Below the pieces are notes generated by a model. That model worked only from the letters and a program-made list of their open reading frames with translations, did no database searches and was not told the DNA's origin. From contig CAVXQE010000004.1 of NCBI GenBank assembly GCA_963763755.1, positions 1-64,000 on the forward strand: a stretch of DNA of 64,000 bases, read 5' to 3'. The position numbers and the translations under genes are program-made. Shown here piece after piece: positions 37,266 to 46,050 of this stretch (its first letter is position 1; the number at the start of each line of letters is the position of its first letter). The stretch comes from Gaiellasilicea sp963763755 (lineage in GTDB: Bacteria; Actinomycetota; Thermoleophilia; Gaiellales; Gaiellaceae).

Positions 37266-38710
37266 TCGACCACCCATGGTCCGTGCCACCGGCCGTGGCC
37301 GGCGACGAGCTTGTCCGCCTCCTGCGGGCCCCACGACCCCGGTGCGTACGGATGCACCGGCGGGGGCGCGTCGAGCAGCGGCTGCATGATCCGCCAGGTC
37401 TCTTCGACTCCGTCCTGGCGTGTGAAGCGGGTGCTGTCGCCGACCATCGCTGCCTCGAGCAGCACCTCGTAGGGAGTGGGGCCTTCGCCGCCCTCCTCCT
37501 CGAACTCCATGTCGAGATCGATCGTGCCCCCTCCGGGGTGATCGGCGCGGTGAGCCTGCACGACGAGCTTGATCCCCGTGCTCGGGTCGAGCTTGATGAC
37601 GAGCTGGTTCGGCTCGGGCAGGCCGCCGACGGTGAGGAAGTCCATCTTCGGGGGCTGCTTGAAGACGAGCCGGAGCTCGGTCTGCGTTGCGGCCAGACGC
37701 TTGCCGGTCCGGATGAAGAACGGCACGCCGGACCAGCGCCAGTTCTCGATGTCGAGTCGCAGTGCGGCGTAGGTCTCCGTCGTCGAGTCCGCGGCGACAC
37801 CATCGATGTCGAGATAACCGTCGTACTGGCCGCGCACATAGTGGTCCGGGTTCGCCTCCACGACGGAGTGGAAGAGTGCAGCCTGCGCGTTCTTGATCGT
37901 CGTGGGCTCGCGCCGCGATGGGGGCTCCATCGCAGCTGCGGCCACAACTTGCATCAGGTGGTTGACGACGACATCGCGCAGCGCGCCGACGGGGTCGTAG
38001 AAGTGGCCGCGGTCGTCGACGCCGAAGTCCTCCGCCATCGTGATCTGGACGCACTCGATGAAGTTGCGGCTCCAGATCGGCTCGAGCATGGCGTTCCGGA
38101 ACCGCAGGTGGAGGATCTCCTCGACGCCCATCTTCCCGAGGTAGTGGTCGATGCGGTAGAGCTGCGACTCGTCGAGGTAGTTGTGCAACTCGGCGGCGAG
38201 TGCGCGCGCCGACTCGCGGTCGTGGCCGAAGGGCTTCTCGACGACGACGCGTCCCGTCTTGGTCAGGCCGGCTTCGGCCAGTCCCTTCACGACGGCGCCG
38301 AAGAGAAACGGCGGGATCTCCAGGTAGAAGACGGGCGTTGAGGCTCCGCCGATCGCTTCCCCGACGCGCTCGTACGTCGCGGCGTCCGCGAAGTCGCCGC
38401 TCACGTACGAGAGGCGCTCAGCGAAGCGATCGAACACCGCGTCGTCGATCTTCTGGCCGGTCCCCTCGATCGACTGCCGCGCGCGCGTCCTGAGCTGATC
38501 GTCGGTCCAGTCGTCGACGGCCACGCCGACGATCGGGCAGTCGAGGAGCCCGCGGGCCTCGAGTCGATAGAGCGAGTGAAAGGTCATCACCCTCGCCAGG
38601 TCTCCGGTGATGCCGAAGACGACGAGGACGTCGGCGGCCTGCGGCTTCGCGTCTCGCGACGCGGGCGCTGTTGCCAGCTCTGGCGCGATGGTGTCGGGTC
38701 CGTGTGTCAT
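37262..38710 (-). CDS. zwf: Glucose-6-phosphate 1-dehydrogenase
   Basis: An intact 482-residue enzyme that oxidises glucose 6-phosphate to 6-phosphogluconolactone with NADP+. The coenzyme site is VVFGITGDLARVMTFHSLYR and the substrate site RIDHYLGKMGVEEILHLRFR is complete. It is the first gene of a seven-gene minus-strand operon. Element C with a TAGGGT box lies 28-72 bp upstream, directed into the gene. Confidence 0.95.
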   Translation of the reverse strand: MTHGPDTIAPELATAPASRDAKPQAADVLVVFGITGDLARVMTFHSLYRLEARGLLDCPIVGVAVDDWTDDQLRTRARQSIEGTGQKIDDAVFDRFAERLSYVSGDFADAATYERVGEAIGGASTPVFYLEIPPFLFGAVVKGLAEAGLTKTGRVVVEKPFGHDRESARALAAELHNYLDESQLYRIDHYLGKMGVEEILHLRFRNAMLEPIWSRNFIECVQITMAEDFGVDDRGHFYDPVGALRDVVVNHLMQVVAAAAMEPPSRREPTTIKNAQAALFHSVVEANPDHYVRGQYDGYLDIDGVAADSTTETYAALRLDIENWRWSGVPFFIRTGKRLAATQTELRLVFKQPPKMDFLTVGGLPEPNQLVIKLDPSTGIKLVVQAHRADHPGGGTIDLDMEFEEEGGEGPTPYEVLLEAAMVGDSTRFTRQDGVEETWRIMQPLLDAPPPVHPYAPGSWGPQEADKLVAGHGRWHGPWVVE

Positions 38711-38737
38711 GTCCCACCTCCCGGGATCGGTGGTTCG

Positions 38738-38782
38738 ACCCTAAGGAGAGGGAGGCGTGCATACGTCATCCAGGTTGGGTGA
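38738..38782 (-). promoter_or_regulatory. Regulon element C with -10 box, upstream of zwf operon
   Basis: TCACCCAACCTGGATGACG (38782-38764, minus strand) is followed by TAGGGT at positions 21-26 (38743-38738). GGGAGG precedes the zwf ATG. The site sits between zwf and the divergent HerA-like gene. Confidence 0.75.
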
Positions 38783-38864
38783 TTTCGATTTGGCGTCAGC
38801 AGGACGTTTTCCGAGCGGACGACACGCCCAGACGGCTTTCGCCTCGTGCTGTACCGTCGGCGAG

Positions 38865-40343
38865 ATGCGGGAGAGCCTCGAGCGCTACCGAGCCGTCCGC
38901 CGGCAACTCGAGGAGGAGATTCTTCCGCTCGCGACGTCGGTCGACGGTCGTCGCTTCTCCTATCAGGCGTCACTGCACGGACTGGAGCTGCAGCCCGGCT
39001 CGTACGTCGTGCTCGAGGAGGGCTCCGAGCGCCGGCTGGGACAGGTCGTGACCCTCGAGGTGGGCCGGCAACGGGGGCCCGAGCTGGCTTCAGACGATGC
39101 CGGCGAGGGGGTACAACGCCGTCAGATTGTGATCCGCGGCGCGGAGGGCGAAGGCCGTGTGCTGAGCGGCGACGGCTCGTCGTTCCACGACGCCACGGTG
39201 CGGCCGGCGACCGCCGACGAGGTGCGCGACCACCTCGAGGAGACGGCACCGCCGCGAGCCAGGCTGGAGGTCGGGGAGCTGCTGCTCGCGCCGGGCGTGC
39301 CGTTCTCGCTCGACGCAGGTGGATTCGGCCGCCACACGTTTCTCTGTGGCCAGTCGGGCTCCGGCAAGACGTACTCCCTCGGTGTGGTGCTCGAGCAGTT
39401 GCTGCTCGAGGCCGACCTGCAGCTCGTCGTGCTCGACCCGAATTCCGACTTCGTGCGGCTCGGTGAGCTGCGGCCCGACGCGGACGATGCCCAGGCGGCA
39501 CGCTACGCGGAGGCGACCCGCACGCTGGCCGTACGACGGGCCGGTGACGGACTCGCGCTCCTCTTCAGGGAGCTCGAGCCGGCCACGCAGGCGGCAATGC
39601 TCCACCTCCACCCGGTGGCCGACCGTGACGAGTACGCCGAGCTCGTTGCGCTCGCCGACAGCGGCGAGCCCATCACGCTCGAGCGGCTCGAGCAGCTCGA
39701 GCGCGAGGGCGAGGCCGGTCGGCGATTGATCGGGCGCGTTCGGAACCTCGGCGTGCATCGCTGGGGCATCTGGGCGGGCACGGAGCGAAGCTCGATCCTG
39801 CCTGAGCTCGCACAGAACGACGTGCGCTGCCTCGTGGTCGACCTGGGCTCGCTCGCGACGAGGGAGGAGCAGGCTCTCGTCTCCGCGGCAGTGCTCGGCG
39901 AGCTGTGGCGACGGCGTGACGAGCGGAGGCCGGTCCTGATCGTGGTCGACGAGGCGCACAACGTCTGCCCGGCGCGGCCCGAGGATCCGCTGACTGCGAT
40001 CGCGACCGAGTACGCCGTCCGGATTGCGGGAGAGGGACGCAAGTTCGGTCTCTACCTGCTCGTGTCCACGCAGCGGCCGCAGAAGGTGCACGAGAACGTC
40101 CTGTCCCAGTGCGACAACCTGCTCCTGATGCGGATGAACTCGCTCGCCGACCTGGGCTACGTGGGCGAGGTCTTTTCGTTCGTGCCGCCGAGCCTGCTCG
40201 AGCGGGCGACGACGTTCCGGCAGGGGGAGTCGCTTGCCGCCGGGCTCATCGCCCCGCACCCCGCGCTGCTGCGCTTCGGTCGGCGTCTCGCGCAGGAAGG
40301 TGGGGGCGACGTTCCCGCCGACTGGTCACGCCCGGACGCGTAG
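38865..40343 (+). CDS. HerA/VirB4-like AAA ATPase (DUF87)
   Basis: The 492-residue protein has an N-terminal beta-barrel-like domain and a FtsK-HerA ATPase core: Walker A FLCGQSGSGKTYSLGVVLEQ (about 160-179), Walker B VLIVVDEAHNVCP and a sensor-like LLVSTQRPQKVHENVLSQC. HerA-type pumps translocate DNA, often with the NurA nuclease. No nurA is adjacent, so the role is uncertain; many actinobacterial homologues stand alone. ATG 38865 is chosen because homology begins there. The longer frame from 38757 runs through the zwf control region. Confidence 0.85.
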   Translation: MRESLERYRAVRRQLEEEILPLATSVDGRRFSYQASLHGLELQPGSYVVLEEGSERRLGQVVTLEVGRQRGPELASDDAGEGVQRRQIVIRGAEGEGRVLSGDGSSFHDATVRPATADEVRDHLEETAPPRARLEVGELLLAPGVPFSLDAGGFGRHTFLCGQSGSGKTYSLGVVLEQLLLEADLQLVVLDPNSDFVRLGELRPDADDAQAARYAEATRTLAVRRAGDGLALLFRELEPATQAAMLHLHPVADRDEYAELVALADSGEPITLERLEQLEREGEAGRRLIGRVRNLGVHRWGIWAGTERSSILPELAQNDVRCLVVDLGSLATREEQALVSAAVLGELWRRRDERRPVLIVVDEAHNVCPARPEDPLTAIATEYAVRIAGEGRKFGLYLLVSTQRPQKVHENVLSQCDNLLLMRMNSLADLGYVGEVFSFVPPSLLERATTFRQGESLAAGLIAPHPALLRFGRRLAQEGGGDVPADWSRPDA

Positions 40344-40348
40344 TCGGC

Positions 40349-40870
40349 TCAGCAGTCGAGCCGGCGAAGGATCTTCGGCGAGACCGCCCACCGCAGGCAC
40401 GCCTGTGCCGGCGCGACCCGGTCGGCGAACGACAGCGACGCGACAGCACCCTTCTTCAGCTCGAGCTGAAGCCGGTCCTCGTTCCCGGTGCACAGGATCG
40501 ACGCGAGCCTGGAGAGCTGCGGCTCGTGCCCGACGAGGGCGATCGAATGGTCGTTGTGGCCCAGAAGGAGATCGAGTACCGCCGTCGCCGGTCGCTCGGC
40601 CTCGAGCGCGGGACACTCCTCCGGCTCGTTCCAGCCCGCGACCTCGTGCAGCAGTTCCGCCGTCTGCCAGGCACGCGCATAGCCGCTCGAGAGCACCGAG
40701 CCGACAGTCGGGACCAGCCGTCGGAGGCCGCGCGCCGCGGCGCGGAAGCGGGCGATGCCCTCCTTGGTGAGCGGGCGCGCTGCATCGTCCGGCCAGCGGG
40801 TGGGATCAGCATGTGCGGCGAACGCGTGGCGGACGAGGTAGAGGTCGAGACGATCGTTGCGCGCGGCCAC
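40349..40870 (-). CDS. SixA-like histidine phosphatase
   Basis: The 173-residue single-domain phosphohistidine phosphatase has the RHG-type motif LYLVRHAFAAHAD (H15) and a second histidine in IALVGHEPQLSRL. Such proteins dephosphorylate phosphohistidine in signalling domains or small phosphoesters. GTG 40870 is the likely start. It follows the CYTH gene by 8 nt on the same strand. CYTH-type triphosphatases and SixA-like proteins are often neighbours in polyphosphate-related loci. Confidence 0.85.
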   Translation of the reverse strand: MAARNDRLDLYLVRHAFAAHADPTRWPDDAARPLTKEGIARFRAAARGLRRLVPTVGSVLSSGYARAWQTAELLHEVAGWNEPEECPALEAERPATAVLDLLLGHNDHSIALVGHEPQLSRLASILCTGNEDRLQLELKKGAVASLSFADRVAPAQACLRWAVSPKILRRLDC

Positions 40871-40878
40871 GCCCGCTC

Positions 40879-41661
40879 TCAGGCGCCGGCGCCTTCGACG
40901 TTCTTGGCGAAGAACTCGAGTGCAGTCCGGGTCTTCGTCTGCTGCTCGGTGTCGAGATCGACGCCCTTCGAGGCGAGGAACGCGCGGGTCTCGGCGGCGA
41001 CCTGGAACGCTTCCCCGGGCTCGCATTTCGTCGAGAGCTCGAGGATCCGCGACCCGTCCGGATAGAGCCACATCTCGGCGACCATCTTGCGGTCGAAGCC
41101 CTTGGGCAAGTACTTCAGCTTGAGGACGAAGAGCGGGCCGAGGATCGAGAGGTCGTCGAGCGCGATTCCGTCGGGCGCGTGGGCGGCGTAGAGCGCCTGC
41201 TGCTCCTTCGAGAAGAGCTTGCGCGTCGCTCGTTTGCCCATGGCGGCCTCGAGCACGTGGCCCAGCACGGGCGTCCCTTTCATCGAGCCGGAGCAGACGA
41301 ACCCGCCGGGCGACGCGTCGACCTCGACTCCGAAGTTCGGGGAGCGTCGAATGTCCTTCGAGAGCTCGGACGGAACCACCGGCCGCAGCTTCACGACCGA
41401 GTCGTCCCCCTTTTTCTGTGACCGCCGGGCGCGTACGACCAGGCCCTGCTGATCGAGCGCCAGCTCTGGGGTGTCGAAGAAGAACACCTGGCGGATCTCC
41501 GCCTGCAGCGGGTCGAGTCCGAGCGATCGAATGGTCGAGCGCTGGTCCTGCTCGGGCACGGTCAGCTTCAGCTCGACGCTGTCAGCGCCCTTGATCAGTC
41601 CAAGGAGCTTCTGCAGCTCATCGTCGCTGAGCGCAGGGCGGGGGGTCGTGCTTGTGGCCAT
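40879..41661 (-). CDS. CYTH-like triphosphate tunnel protein
   Basis: The 260-residue protein matches the CYTH pattern: VELKLTVPEQDQRSTIRSL supplies the N-terminal ExExK-like strand (here VELKL), FFFDTPELALDQQGLVVRAR the central strands with basic residues, and DDSVVKLRPV the next. CYTH proteins hydrolyse or bind triphosphates, including inorganic polyphosphate. The first ExE motif is partly degenerate, so activity is uncertain. The start is ATG 41661, preceded on the minus strand by GGGAAGGA. Element D lies 54 bp upstream. Confidence 0.75.
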   Translation of the reverse strand: MATSTTPRPALSDDELQKLLGLIKGADSVELKLTVPEQDQRSTIRSLGLDPLQAEIRQVFFFDTPELALDQQGLVVRARRSQKKGDDSVVKLRPVVPSELSKDIRRSPNFGVEVDASPGGFVCSGSMKGTPVLGHVLEAAMGKRATRKLFSKEQQALYAAHAPDGIALDDLSILGPLFVLKLKYLPKGFDRKMVAEMWLYPDGSRILELSTKCEPGEAFQVAAETRAFLASKGVDLDTEQQTKTRTALEFFAKNVEGAGA

Positions 41662-41688
41662 CGTTAGTCCTTCCCAAGAGGTCGGTTC

Positions 41689-41733
41689 AGAATGGCTCGG
41701 ACAGGCGACGGCAGCATCGTCCGATGCGGGTGA
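41689..41733 (-). promoter_or_regulatory. Regulon element D, upstream of CYTH-SixA pair
   Basis: TCACCCGCATCGGACGATG (41733-41715, minus strand) fits the consensus. The hexamer at positions 21-26 is CATTCT, a weaker -10 that keeps the A and final T. The divergent DUF4239 gene starts 35 bp away on the other side. Confidence 0.6.
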
Positions 41734-41767
41734 TTCGCTGAGGTCCGGCTCATACGGGAGAGAGACA

Positions 41768-42573
41768 GTGTTCTTTTCGCTCAACAGCTGGCAGCTGGCG
41801 CTGCTGCTCGCGGGGATCATGTTCGGTGCGACGTTTCTCGGGCTCGTCCGCAGGCCGGTCGCTTGCTCATCACGCGGAGGGGTTGCGCGAGCCGTTCGGC
41901 GTCGTCCAGTCTGCGCTGCTCACCCTGGTCGCCCTCGTCCTCGCGTTCGGCCTCGCCATGGCGGTCGGCCGGTACGACGCTCGGCGTGCGGCGGTCGTGA
42001 ACGATGCCAACGCGATCGGTACCACGTACCTGCGCGCGCAGACGCTGAGTGAGCCGATGCGGGGCCTGCTCGCTGCCGCTGTTCGAGCGGTATGCAGACG
42101 CGAGCCTCAGCCTCTCACGTTCGGGGCCAGGCAGCTCGGCCGCGAAACGCGCGATCGCTGCAGAGTCGGCTCTCCAGCGCCGCCTGTGGTCTCTGGCGGG
42201 CCAGGCGCTCGACGCCCAGCCGACGCAGTCGGCGCCGCGCCTGTACGTCGAGAGCCTGAACGAGATGATCGACATGCAGACGACGCGAGTGTCCGCGCTC
42301 AACAATCGCGTCCCTTCCGCGATCGTCCTGATCGAGGTGATCGGGGCCGCGACGGCGCTCGGCCTCATGGCGCTCTACCTGGCGCTCCTCTCCCGCGGCG
42401 TCGTCACCGTGCTGCTCGCCGCCGGACTGGTCACGCTGCTGCTCTTCGTCAGCTTCGACCTCGACCGGCCGACGCGGGGGTTCATCACGATCCCGACGGC
42501 GCCACTCGTCGCCGTCCGCGCCTCGATGGAGTTACCCCCGGCGGCCGCTGCGCCCACCGTTCGTCGGGGCTGA
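41768..42573 (+). CDS. DUF4239 bestrophin-like membrane protein, copy 1 (two frame breaks)
   Basis: Reassembled from three frames, the protein of about 267 residues starts with GTG (WQLALLLAGIMFGATFLGLV), has a second helix (SALLTLVALVLAFGLAMAVG) and the family hallmark VVNDANAIGTTYLRAQTL. It ends with two helices around ALGLMALYLALLSRGVV. DUF4239 proteins resemble bestrophin channels; the function is unproven. Breaks lie near 41855 and 42065. A second copy is at 45221-46050. It converges on the holin-like gene 5 bp away. Confidence 0.8.
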
Positions 42574-42577
42574 AACG

Positions 42578-43006
42578 CTACGTCGCCGGTGTCGGCTTCG
42601 GCTTCGGCGCCAGCACTGAGTGCACGAGAAGATCCAGGATCACCGAGACGATCGCCAGGATGATCGCCGCCCAGATCGCGGTCCAGAAGAAATCGTCGAT
42701 CGTGAGGTGGCTGGTGAGCGCGTCCGTGAGCTCGAGCATCAGCGCGTTGATCACGATGGCGAACAGGCCGAGCGTCAAGAGGGTCAGCGGCAGCGTGAGG
42801 ATGCGCAGGATCGTCCCGATGATCGCGTTGACGATCCCGAACAGCGCCGAGACCCAGAGGTACGCCCAGAAGCCGCCGGAGACCTCCATGCCCGACAGGA
42901 GCCAGGCCGTGACTGCGAAGGCGGCGGCGAGCACCGCCCAACGGATCAACAGGAAGACCAGCACGAGGACGACGATACAACGAAAGAACACGTCGCATCC
43001 GGTCAT
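42578..43006 (-). CDS. Phage-holin-4_2-like membrane protein (YvlD type)
   Basis: An intact 142-residue protein with four helices. The typical sequence ALFGIVNAIIGTILRILTLP, LTLLTLGLFAIVINALML identifies the 4_2 superfamily. Despite the name, chromosomal members are not phage lysis proteins; in Bacillus a relative (YvlD) belongs to envelope-stress operons. The first residues overlap a poor consensus region, and no regulon element is seen here. Confidence 0.85.
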   Translation of the reverse strand: MTGCDVFFRCIVVLVLVFLLIRWAVLAAAFAVTAWLLSGMEVSGGFWAYLWVSALFGIVNAIIGTILRILTLPLTLLTLGLFAIVINALMLELTDALTSHLTIDDFFWTAIWAAIILAIVSVILDLLVHSVLAPKPKPTPAT

Positions 43007-43064
43007 CCTTGCCAGGGAGCCCAGCCGTGTAGGGCATCTGAGTCACGCGCCGAACTGAGTGCCG

Positions 43065-43488
43065 ATGTACGACCGCGTCGAGACAGCGGCTGACCGCGGC
43101 GACTGCTCAGCCTGACACTGCGCAAGGCGGTGGGGCTGATCGTGGCGGTCGCGACGCTTGCTCGCGGTCGCAGCGGCCGTCCTCGAGCGGGTGCTCGAGC
43201 CGAAGGTCTTCGACACGTTCCCGCACGCCCTCTGGTTCTCGATCACGACCGTCACCACGGTCGGGTACGGCGACATCGTTCCCGAGAGCGGCGCCGGCCG
43301 CGTGGTCGCCAGCGCGCTGATGCTGACGGGCCTCGGCGCTGATTCCGCTGATCACGAGCGTGGTCGTCTCGATCCTGGTGGCACAGCGGAATCGCGAGGC
43401 CCGCGAGGAGGAGCTGAAAAATCTGCAGCTGATCCTCGAGCGGCTCGACAGCCTCGAGCGCAGGCTCGAGCGGCTGGGGCCGCGCTAG
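43065..43488 (+). CDS. Potassium channel protein, second copy (frame-broken)
   Basis: Joined pieces give a channel of about 140 residues: a first helix (SLTLRKAVGLIVAVATL), then FPHALWFSITTVTTVGYGDI with the K+ selectivity filter, a second helix (ALMLTGL, LIPLITSVVVSILVAQRN) and a coiled-coil tail (LILERLDSLERRLERLGPR). At least three indels (near 43110, 43160 and 43335) disrupt it. It has the same plan as the channel at 11366. Confidence 0.75.
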
Positions 43489-43511
43489 CACACTCTCGCC
43501 GCGGCCGGATA

Positions 43512-43557
43512 TCACCCGACTCCGCATGATGACTCGGGCCCGAGCCGACGAAAGGCT
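43512..43557 (+). promoter_or_regulatory. Regulon element E (20-bp variant) with -10 box
   Basis: TCACCCGACTCCGCATGATG (43512-43531) carries one extra base in its spacer and a CGCATG variant of the right arm. AAGGCT follows at positions 21-26 (43552-43557). It points toward the SHOCT-lipoprotein pair. Confidence 0.6.
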
Positions 43558-43606
43558 GTTCGGAAAGCTCGGCGAAATGAGTCGCGCCCTTCAAAAGGAG
43601 ACCTCG

Positions 43607-43636
43607 ATGTCTCAAGGAGATCACCGATGCTGCTAG
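43607..43636 (+). CDS. Nine-codon leader ORF overlapping the next start
   Basis: ATG 43607 follows an ideal ribosome site (AAAAGGAG) and reads MSQGDHRCC before a TAG that overlaps the ATG at 43627. It could be a short leader that couples or attenuates translation of the SHOCT gene, or an artefact of the many indels here. There is no protein homology to decide. Confidence 0.35.
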   Translation: MSQGDHRCC

Positions 43637-44421
43637 CTGCTGATTACCCGTTCCTCGGTGTGTTGTGGTCGATGCTCATCTTCTTCGTCTGGATCGCCTG
43701 GTTCATGCTGCTGTTCTACGTGATCGCCGACATCTTCCGGCGGCGCGATGCGAGCGGCGCGAAGAAGACGCTGTGGATCATCTTCGTGCTGTTCGTTCCG
43801 TTCCTCGGCGTCTTCGTCTATCTGATCGCCAACAGCGACGACATGACGAGACGCCGTATGGAAGAGGCGCAGGCTGCACAGAGCCAGATGGACGAGTACG
43901 TCCGCACGACCGCCGGCTCCGGCGGCGCGGCGGCCGAGATCGAGAAGGCCAAGGGGCTGCTCGACAGCGGCGCGATCACCCAGGCCGAGTTCGACGCGAT
44001 CAAGTCCAAGGCCCTCGGCCGCCTAGGAGACGATGTACAGACTCGCTTGTCTGGGTCGTATGTCGCGTCGCGCTGCTGGCCGCCTTCCTGGCAGCCGGCT
44101 GCGGCGGCGACGAGGGCGGCGACACCTCGGCCACGGCGTGGGCCGACGACGTCTGCTCGGCGATCACGACCTGGACGCGACTCGATCACCTCCACGGCCG
44201 ACTCGCTGCAGCGGCGGGAACCTCAACGAGGACTCCCTGAAGAGCGCCGTCGACGACGTCGAGAGCGCAACGAGCGACTTCGTCGACGACGTGAGAGGCC
44301 TCGGACCGCCCGACACCGAAGCCGGCGAGCAGGCGAAGGAGTCGCTCGACCAGCTCGCCGACGACGCCGACGAGAACCTGTCGGACGATGCAGAACGCCG
44401 TCGACGACGCCTCGGGCGTGA
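43627..44421 (+). CDS. PLDc_N-type membrane protein with SHOCT tail
   Basis: Two N-terminal helices (GVLWSMLIFFVWIAWFMLL and TLWIIFVLFVPFLGVFVYL) form the phospholipase-D-nuclease-N-terminal-like anchor. A short linker and the SHOCT motif IEKAKGLLDSGAITQAEFDA end at about 44015. The conserved protein stops there. The open frame continuing to 44421 overlaps the lipoprotein gene and is arginine-rich noise, so a one-base indel probably hides a stop at TAG 44024. The ribosome site AAGGAG precedes ATG 43627. Family members are small envelope proteins of unknown role. Confidence 0.7.
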   Translation: MLLAADYPFLGVLWSMLIFFVWIAWFMLLFYVIADIFRRRDASGAKKTLWIIFVLFVPFLGVFVYLIANSDDMTRRRMEEAQAAQSQMDEYVRTTAGSGGAAAEIEKAKGLLDSGAITQAEFDAIKSKALGRLGDDVQTRLSGSYVASRCWPPSWQPAAAATRAATPRPRRGPTTSARRSRPGRDSITSTADSLQRREPQRGLPEERRRRRRERNERLRRRRERPRTARHRSRRAGEGVARPARRRRRREPVGRCRTPSTTPRA

Positions 44422-44591
44422 GCGGCGCTCGTCGCGGCGGTCACCGCCGATCAGCGGGGCCATCTCCACGCATGGGCGACCAGCTCTCCTCGACGTTCAC
44501 CGAGCTCAAGCAGCTCGACGCCGGGGGCGAGCTGGAGACAGCCTTCAACGAAGCGGACTCGTGCGACGAGCTCCAGTCGAGCGGCTCCTAG
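44033..44591 (+). CDS. Acidic lipoprotein (frame-broken)
   Basis: ATG 44033 has TAGGAG upstream. The lipobox VALLAAFLAAGCGGDEGG (another frame) predicts an acylated cysteine, followed by ATAWADDVCSAITTWTR, an acidic helical stretch (SAVDDVESATSDFVDDVRGL, DEN-rich) and LKQLDAGGELETAFNEADSC at the end. At least four indels scramble the frame. The layout is like the anchored protein at 3764. It overlaps the convergent DUF4337-like gene by 4 bp. Confidence 0.7.
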
Positions 44592-45224
44592 ACCGCGACG
44601 CTGACCGGGAACGTCGCGATCCAGACGACGGTGCCCAGGAAGAGGACGCAACCGACCACCAGCATCGCCTTGCGTAGACCGGCGGCAGTGAGCTTCGTGC
44701 TCATCCCCGCGAAGAAGAGCGCGACCGCGAAGAGGACGACGCCGAGGACGTAGTTGGACGCCCGCTGGATGTTCCTGTCGCACCTCGGCCGCGAGCACCT
44801 CGGCGGTCTGGTCGAGCCGGTCGGCTTCCGCCCTCGCCGCCAGCCGGTACTGCGGCATCGCGAACGGCGTCAGCGGGGCGCCCTTGGTCTTGAGCGGCTT
44901 CGTCGCGATCCACGCGTTGAACGCCGGCTTGAACTCCGGCGCGGAAGCGTTCGCGGTAGAAGGTCACGAGCTCGGTCTCGCCGCGCGCATACGAGTCCAC
45001 CCACTGCATGAACGTCGCCACGTCGACCTGCTGCTGGGCGTTCGCCAGGCCCGACGCGCGAGCGGCCTCGATCCGGGTCTTGTTCACGCGTGCCCGACGT
45101 CTTCGCCTGCTCGCCGTTCCAGCGCGTGGCCTGATAGCTGCTCCACGCCGTCGCGACGGCCGCGACAGGCGAGCAGGACCGTGGCGCCGACCTCGACCCA
45201 GTCCCGCTTGTGCGCATCGGTCAC
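44588..45224 (-). CDS. DUF4337-like membrane protein (frame-broken)
   Basis: Joined pieces read DAHKRDWVEVGATVLL, VAAVATAWSSYQATRWNGEQ, NKTRIEAARASGLANAQQQV, FMQWVDSYARGETELVTFY, a coiled region with LDQTAEVLAAEVRQ, and two C-terminal helices ending WIATFPVSVAV. This is the DUF4337-like plan: one N-terminal helix, a periplasmic or cytoplasmic helical body and two C-terminal helices. Four indels are needed. GTG 45224 overlaps the stop of the upstream gene. It is last in a four-gene minus-strand operon. Confidence 0.7.
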
Positions 45225-46050
45225 GAGACGGGGTTCCCGCTGGCGTCACAGGGCAGGTCGACGCGTACGCCGACGGCCTGCAGCGCCTCGTCGATGATTC
45301 GAAGCGTTCTCTCCATCGCGACCGGACGGACGCCGCCGACTCCCTTGTGGAACGGGCTGTCGAGGAACCCGATCAGGAGCAGCATCGAGACGACGACGGT
45401 CGTGACCGATCCCATCAGCACCGCCTGTGTGACCGCGCCCTCGCCTCGGTCGGCGAAGAACAGCATGAACACGAAGACCACGACGGAGATGAGGAGCAGC
45501 ACCACCCACAGCGGCGTCGGGATGACGCCGACGGCGCCGTGGATCCGGTCGATCCGGGCCGCTTCGCGGTCCGAGGTCTGGTCGATCCACTTTCCGTAGG
45601 CCGCTTCCTCGCTCGGCGTCTTGGGCTGAACCGTCTTGAAGGTGCGGAACAGCTCGACTCCCCACGGGTTGATCTGCGTCCCCCTGGTCGCCCGACTCCG
45701 CGCGCGGCCATTCGGCGTGGACGACCGACCGGCCGTAGCACACCAGCTCGCCGGTGAGCTCGCCGGCGACAGGAGCACCCAGAAACTGAGCGGTCTCGAC
45801 CTGCTGCGAGAGCACGAGCGCTTCCTGCTCCGCCCCCGCTCTCGACTGGTCGTAGCTCTCGAAGGCGAGGAAGACGACGAACCCGAGCAGCACCGAGAAT
45901 CCGGTCGCCAGCACTCCGAAGACTCCCGAGGCCCGGTCGCCGTCGGTGAAGCGGCTGCCCTCGGGCGCGCCGCCGCCGCACGAGCAGCATCGCGGTCACC
46001 GCGAGGGCGACCGCCACGACGATGACGAGCGCCGACCAGACGAGGTTCAT
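45221..46050 (-). CDS. DUF4239 bestrophin-like membrane protein, copy 2 (two frame breaks)
   Basis: The start MNLVWSALVIVVAVALAVTA is followed by GVLATGFSVLLGFVVFLAFE, a helical body (QEALVLSQQVETAQFLG), VIPTPLWVVLLLISVVVFVF and MGSVTTVVVSMLLLIGFLD. This matches the second, longer DUF4239 branch. Indels lie near 45965 and 45690. Its start overlaps the stop of the holin-phosphatase gene by 4 nt and its stop overlaps the next start. Confidence 0.78.

Noticed and set aside
38757..38864. N-terminal extension of the HerA-like ATPase
   Set aside because: The in-frame extension runs through element C and has no homology. ATG 38865 begins the conserved protein.
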